A program made the translations under genes and the position numbers. Below are positions 32,461 to 36,269 of a stretch of DNA of 36,269 nt, one piece after another. The DNA is taken from contig JAJZYC010000002.1 in NCBI GenBank assembly GCA_021806125.1, positions 1 to 36,269 of the forward strand, in the 5' to 3' direction. Source of the stretch: a bacterium. GTDB taxonomy: Bacteria > SZUA-79 > Acidulodesulfobacterales > Acidulodesulfobacteraceae. The notes beneath the pieces are model-generated. The model did no database searches. It saw only the letters and a list, made by a program, of their open reading frames with translations, and was not told the DNA's origin. Numbering within the stretch: the stretch's first letter is position 1; every line of letters begins with the position of its first letter.

Positions 32461-34704
32461 ATGAAAAAAATTTCGTTTGTCTTCTTAATTCTGGCGGTTT
32501 TATCTTTCATAAACGCGTTGGGCGCTAAAATTTCTTACGCAACCGAACCCGAAACTATTCCCATCCATATTTTGTCCGACAAAGTAGTCTATAATAAAGA
32601 TAAACATACCTATATTTTTACGGGAAACGTAATAATAACGCGTAAAAAATTTATTTTAAAAGCGGATAAAGTTGTCTATTTTTACAAAACGGATTATGCC
32701 GTTGCCGCAGGAAACGTTATAGTAAATTCAAAGGGAACGGTTACTAGGGCTAAAAAACTTAAAGTATATTTAAAAAACAGAATAGGAACTATTTATAATT
32801 CCCATATACATTATTTAAATAAAAATATTTACGTTTACGGCGATAAAATTTATCATAAAGGCAAAGGCTTTTATCAGGTTAAGGAAGGCTATATTACTTC
32901 TTGCAAAAGAACCCCTCCTTCCTGGAAACTGTATTCGTCTTTCTCGGATATATACGAGGGGAGTTATGCCTATTCCTTTAACTCTATTTTTTATATCCAT
33001 AACGTGCCTATTCTATATTTCCCTTTTATGATAACCCCTATTAAAAATAAAAAGTCTTCGGGTCTTTTAATACCTACTTTAGGGTACAGTTCTCTTACCG
33101 GTTATCAAGCGGGAGAAGGCTATTATTTCGATCTGGGCAGGTCTCAGGATTTGACTTATAATTTAAATTATTACAGTTATTTAGGCTACGGAAATTCGTT
33201 GAAATATAGATACAGTCTCAATTCATATTCGCACGGTTCTATTTACGGTTTTTATATGCATGAAGATGATAACCAGAAAAGTCTAAGTATGACGCCTAAT
33301 TTAACGCGGTATCTTTTATTTTCGCATAATATAGATTTTTTCGGCAATCTTGCGTTAAAAACAAATTTAAATATTCCGTCGGATAATTCATTTTATACCG
33401 ATTTTTCGACCAGCGTTTATCAGATGACGAAAAACAGATTGTCGTCTAATTTTTCGGCGACTTATGATTTTGACGGCTACTCCGCAAGAATGAACTTTCT
33501 CAGGTTGGATAACTTATTTATTCCCAATTATGCTACGGTTGACGAATACCCTGCTTTTTCGCTGGACGGACAATCCGAACTAGGAGATTTTTTAAACAAT
33601 CCTTTATATTTCAATTTGCATTCGTCTTTCGATGTTTTCAGAAGCCCCGCATATCTGAACGATGAAAGATTGGATATATATCCGCAGGCGTATATGCCGC
33701 TGAGAGTTATAAGTGGCATACATATAACCCCAAAAGTGGGAATAAGGGATACAAGCTATTTTAATATTACGGACGGATATGCGGATATTTCTTCCGACGA
33801 CAAAAACAGGCAGGTCTATTACGCTTCTTTAAACGATAATATGACCCTCTTTAACGATTATGCCGTCTCTTCTAAAGAACACAGCGGTTACCTGGCATTT
33901 TTAACGCCCTACGTAAATTATAATCTTGTCAGGCCGGTTAATCAATCCGGTATTCCGTTAATAGACCAGACGGATTATATTCCGCAGGAAAGCGCATTTA
34001 AATACGGCTTTAATTTTAATCTTGAGGGCTACACAAATAAAGGAGTAAATAATTTACTCAGGTTAGGTCTTTATCAATATCATTCTATTTCAGGCAATTT
34101 TATAAATCCGCTGAATTATTTTAATTACGACAACGCAAATTCTGATATAATTGCAAGAATAAAAGTCCATCCTATTTCTAATCTTTATTTTTTCGGAAAC
34201 GGAAGCTACGACGATTATAACTATATATTCCACGATTATAACGTCAACTCGCAGGTTACCGATTTCAGAAAAGATTCTTTCGGCATAGGATATACTGAAA
34301 TAAACGACGTACAGGGGTATCTTACGGCGCTGGATATGTTTAATTCCACCAATCCTGAACTTTTTCCTCAGACGCCGTCGTCGATTACAGGACTTAATAC
34401 CCTTTCCTACACGAGTTTATCCGCTAATTTGAATATTATAGGCGGTTTTAGCGTTAATACGACCGAAAATATAGACCTAACGGTACATAAAGATATATCT
34501 AATTCTATCGGAGTTACCTATCAGACGGGCTGTATAGGGTTTATTGCTAATTATATGAATCTGCCGTATTTTCACCAATGGGCATTTTCATTCGGTTTAA
34601 TACTTAGAGGCATAGGCACATACGGCTTCGGCAATATGATTTCGCCGGGCGCCGAATCATCGGGACTGCCAATGGGCGGCCCCGGCTTTAACGGCGGTTT
34701 ATGA
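32461..34704 (+). CDS. lptD: LPS-assembly protein LptD (OstA), outer membrane
   Basis: Outer-membrane beta-barrel that, with LptE, inserts LPS in the outer leaflet. It has 747 residues, close to E. coli LptD (784). A signal peptide covers about residues 1-27 (KKISFVFLILAVLSF core, ISYA cleavage site). An LptA/OstA-like periplasmic jellyroll follows (about 35-140: LSDKVVYNKDKHTYIFTGNV, then LKADKVVYF). The CKRTPPSW motif at C148 marks the junction to the barrel, which starts at IYFPF-like LYFPFMITPIK. Only two cysteines exist, C148 and C691. The barrel is Tyr/Asn/Ser-rich and ends in an unusual Gly-rich tail. Overlaps rfbB by 4 bp. Confidence 0.93.
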   Translation: MKKISFVFLILAVLSFINALGAKISYATEPETIPIHILSDKVVYNKDKHTYIFTGNVIITRKKFILKADKVVYFYKTDYAVAAGNVIVNSKGTVTRAKKLKVYLKNRIGTIYNSHIHYLNKNIYVYGDKIYHKGKGFYQVKEGYITSCKRTPPSWKLYSSFSDIYEGSYAYSFNSIFYIHNVPILYFPFMITPIKNKKSSGLLIPTLGYSSLTGYQAGEGYYFDLGRSQDLTYNLNYYSYLGYGNSLKYRYSLNSYSHGSIYGFYMHEDDNQKSLSMTPNLTRYLLFSHNIDFFGNLALKTNLNIPSDNSFYTDFSTSVYQMTKNRLSSNFSATYDFDGYSARMNFLRLDNLFIPNYATVDEYPAFSLDGQSELGDFLNNPLYFNLHSSFDVFRSPAYLNDERLDIYPQAYMPLRVISGIHITPKVGIRDTSYFNITDGYADISSDDKNRQVYYASLNDNMTLFNDYAVSSKEHSGYLAFLTPYVNYNLVRPVNQSGIPLIDQTDYIPQESAFKYGFNFNLEGYTNKGVNNLLRLGLYQYHSISGNFINPLNYFNYDNANSDIIARIKVHPISNLYFFGNGSYDDYNYIFHDYNVNSQVTDFRKDSFGIGYTEINDVQGYLTALDMFNSTNPELFPQTPSSITGLNTLSYTSLSANLNIIGGFSVNTTENIDLTVHKDISNSIGVTYQTGCIGFIANYMNLPYFHQWAFSFGLILRGIGTYGFGNMISPGAESSGLPMGGPGFNGGL

Positions 34705-35726
34705 GAGTTTTTAATTATATGAAAACATATTTAGTAACGGGCGGCTTCGGTTTTATAGGTTCCAATTTTATCCGTTATGTTCTGGATAATAAAAAAGACG
34801 TCTATATAATTAACGTAGATAAGGTAACCTATGCCGCAAACCCCGAAAATCTTGCGGATTATTCCGCAAATTGCAAATTTTATAAAGTGGATATCGCCGA
34901 TAAAACCGCATTATCGAAAATTTTTATCGAAAATAAGATAGACTGTGTGGTTAATTTTGCGGCGGAATCTCATGTTGACAGGTCTATCGCGGACCCCGGA
35001 ATTTTCATTAAAACAAATGTGGAAGGAACCCTGAACCTGTTGGAATTATCCCTAAAACATAATGTCGGGAAATTTCTTCAGGTTTCTACCGACGAAGTTT
35101 ACGGTTCGTTAGGCGCTTCAGGAAAATTCAGCGAAGATACCCCGTTATCGCCGCGCAGTCCTTATTCCGCTTCAAAAGCTTCAGCGGATATGCTTGCCAT
35201 GGCGTTTTTTCATACTTATAATATGCCTGTTTTAATATCTAGATGTTCAAATAATTACGGACCTTATCAGTTTCCGGAAAAATTGATTCCTTTAGTTATA
35301 ATCAATGCATTAAATAATAAATATATACCTTTATACGGGGACGGAAAAAACGTAAGAGACTGGATACATGTGTCCGACCACGTTAAAGGAATATGTTCGG
35401 TTTTAGAAAAAGGGAAATTGGGAGAAGTTTATAATATAGGCGGCAACTCCGAAGCGGAAAATATAGATATAATTATATATATTTTAAATAAGCTTAATAA
35501 GCCCCATTCATTAATTAAGTACGTTAAAGACAGGCAGGGGCATGACAGAAGATATGCCATGGACTTTTCTAGAATAAACGCCGAAACTGGATTTTTACCG
35601 GAATATAATATAGAAAAAGGCATAGATTCCACGATAAGCTGGTACATAAAAAATGAAAGCTGGTGGCAGGAAATATTATCCGGGGATTATAAAGAATATT
35701 ATAAAAAAATGTATGAAAACAGATGA
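34701..35726 (+). CDS. rfbB: dTDP-glucose 4,6-dehydratase
   Basis: Second step of dTDP-L-rhamnose synthesis: dTDP-glucose to dTDP-4-keto-6-deoxyglucose, NAD-dependent extended SDR. It has 341 residues from the ATG at 34701. The Rossmann GxxGxxG (GGFGFIG), AAESHVDRSI, catalytic STDEVYG (Thr-Asp-Glu) and SPYSASK (YxxxK) motifs are present, as is the NNYGPYQFPEKLIPL segment. The ATG at 34719 (MKTYLVTGG) matches the usual family start better, but the first ATG overlaps the lptD stop as ATGA, suggesting coupling. Neither has a Shine-Dalgarno. Also called rmlB. Confidence 0.95.
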   Translation: MRVFNYMKTYLVTGGFGFIGSNFIRYVLDNKKDVYIINVDKVTYAANPENLADYSANCKFYKVDIADKTALSKIFIENKIDCVVNFAAESHVDRSIADPGIFIKTNVEGTLNLLELSLKHNVGKFLQVSTDEVYGSLGASGKFSEDTPLSPRSPYSASKASADMLAMAFFHTYNMPVLISRCSNNYGPYQFPEKLIPLVIINALNNKYIPLYGDGKNVRDWIHVSDHVKGICSVLEKGKLGEVYNIGGNSEAENIDIIIYILNKLNKPHSLIKYVKDRQGHDRRYAMDFSRINAETGFLPEYNIEKGIDSTISWYIKNESWWQEILSGDYKEYYKKMYENR

Positions 35727-35732
35727 GGTTTT

Positions 35733-36269
35733 ATGATGTTGAAAATTGCTCTTATCGGTTCGACTGGCATGCTTGGTATAGACGTAAATTCCGCCCTTAA
35801 GGGGGTAAATTTTCTTATCAAAAATTATAATTCCAATAATTTAGATATAGCCGACCCTCAGGCGGTCAATTCGGCCATGAACGGTTTTAAGCCGGATTAT
35901 ATCATTAATTGTGCCGCATATACTAATGTGGACGGGGCAGAAGCAGAAAAAGAAAAAGCCGACGCCGTTAATAATATAGGAGTGCAAAATTTAGCCGAAG
36001 CGGCCTTGAACGCTGGTTCGAGAATAATACACCTGAGCACAGATTATGTGTTTGATGGATCGAAAAGGACGCCTTATACCGAAGACGATGCGCCTAACCC
36101 TATAAACGAATACGGATTGTCAAAACTCATGGGAGAAGATGCTTTAAAAAATTCAGGGGCAAGTTACGTAATATTAAGGACGTCATGGCTATACGGCAAA
36201 AACGGTAAAAATTTCGTTAACACTATTTTGAAATTGGCAGACAGCCAAAAAAAAAATAGAGGTTGCGGA
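35733..36269 (+). CDS. rfbD: dTDP-4-dehydrorhamnose reductase (3'-truncated by window edge, probable frameshift near the end)
   Basis: Last step of dTDP-L-rhamnose synthesis, an NADPH-dependent SDR; also called rmlD. ATG at 35733 or 35736; GAGG at 35725-35728 fits the second better. About 170 residues are clearly RmlD-like: GSTGMLG (nucleotide binding), PDYIINCAAYTNVDGAE, HLSTDYVFDG, PINEYGLSKLMGE (YxxxK) and RTSWLYG. After LKLADSQKK a run of ten A (36247-36256) is followed, in frame, by NRGCG, which does not fit the family; with nine A the frame reads KKIEVAD, which does. The frame stays open to the window end. rmlA and rmlC are not in the window. Confidence 0.9.
   Translation, partial: MMLKIALIGSTGMLGIDVNSALKGVNFLIKNYNSNNLDIADPQAVNSAMNGFKPDYIINCAAYTNVDGAEAEKEKADAVNNIGVQNLAEAALNAGSRIIHLSTDYVFDGSKRTPYTEDDAPNPINEYGLSKLMGEDALKNSGASYVILRTSWLYGKNGKNFVNTILKLADSQKKNRGCG

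Noticed and set aside
488..35647. Open frames of 60-116 codons on the - strand throughout the window
   Set aside because: Each lies opposite a strongly conserved + strand gene, has no plausible product or Shine-Dalgarno context, and is expected by chance in genes with this codon use.
1..36269. tRNA or rRNA genes, CRISPR arrays, insertion sequences, attachment sites
   Set aside because: No gap is long enough for most of these and no matching patterns were seen.

Overview
The window is 36.3 kb of core chromosome. It holds 47 protein genes, all on the + strand and tightly packed. I see no convincing gene on the - strand, no tRNA or rRNA, no mobile element and no CRISPR array. No stretch of 300 bases lacks a gene; the longest non-coding gap is about 110 bp (rpoC-rpsL). 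The DNA is AT-rich. A complete LptD with a signal peptide, plus dTDP-rhamnose genes, indicate a Gram-negative cell with LPS. The order secY-adk-map-infA-rpmJ-rpsM-rpsK-rpsD-rpoA-rplQ, the four-cysteine Adk lid and the AT-rich composition suggest a low-GC deltaproteobacterium-like lineage. That placement is an inference, possibly near the acidophilic sulfur/sulfate group Acidulodesulfobacterales, and was not checked by any search.

Region 1 (1-8329): the 3' part of rpoC, then the str operon rpsL-rpsG-fusA-tuf, with a good sigma70-type promoter just after rpoC. Region 2 (8403-18648): S10 and spc operons fused in the classical order rpsJ-rplC-rplD-rplW-rplB-rpsS-rplV-rpsC-rplP-rpmC-rpsQ-rplN-rplX-rplE-rpsN-rpsH-rplF-rplR-rpsE-rplO-secY, but with rpmD (L30) missing between rpsE and rplO. 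Region 3 (18675-23511): adk-map-infA-rpmJ and the alpha operon rpsM-rpsK-rpsD-rpoA-rplQ. Region 4 (23583-30300): a complete tryptophan operon, trpE-G-D-C-F-B-A, starting only 71 bp after rplQ with no visible terminator between them. Region 5 (30311-36269): accD, folC, lptD, rfbB (rmlB) and the start of rfbD (rmlD), which is cut by the window end.

Functionally the window runs from transcription and translation machinery, through protein export and nucleotide balance (secY, adk, map), to chorismate-to-tryptophan synthesis, then fatty acid initiation, folate and outer-membrane/LPS sugar work.

The main non-genic signal is a family of six dispersed palindromes built on GGGGACAGATTT and its reverse complement. 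Each sits alone in an intergenic gap inside an operon (tuf-rpsJ, rplC-rplD, rplB-rpsS, rpsN-rpsH, infA-rpmJ, trpB-trpA). Differences between copies are largely compensated in the opposite arm. Other points of note are a nearly leaderless trpE behind an extended -10 box, poor Shine-Dalgarno sites across the trp-to-lptD block compared with the ribosomal block, frequent TTG starts in ribosomal genes, a probable frameshift at an A10 run in rfbD, and a two-cysteine LptD.
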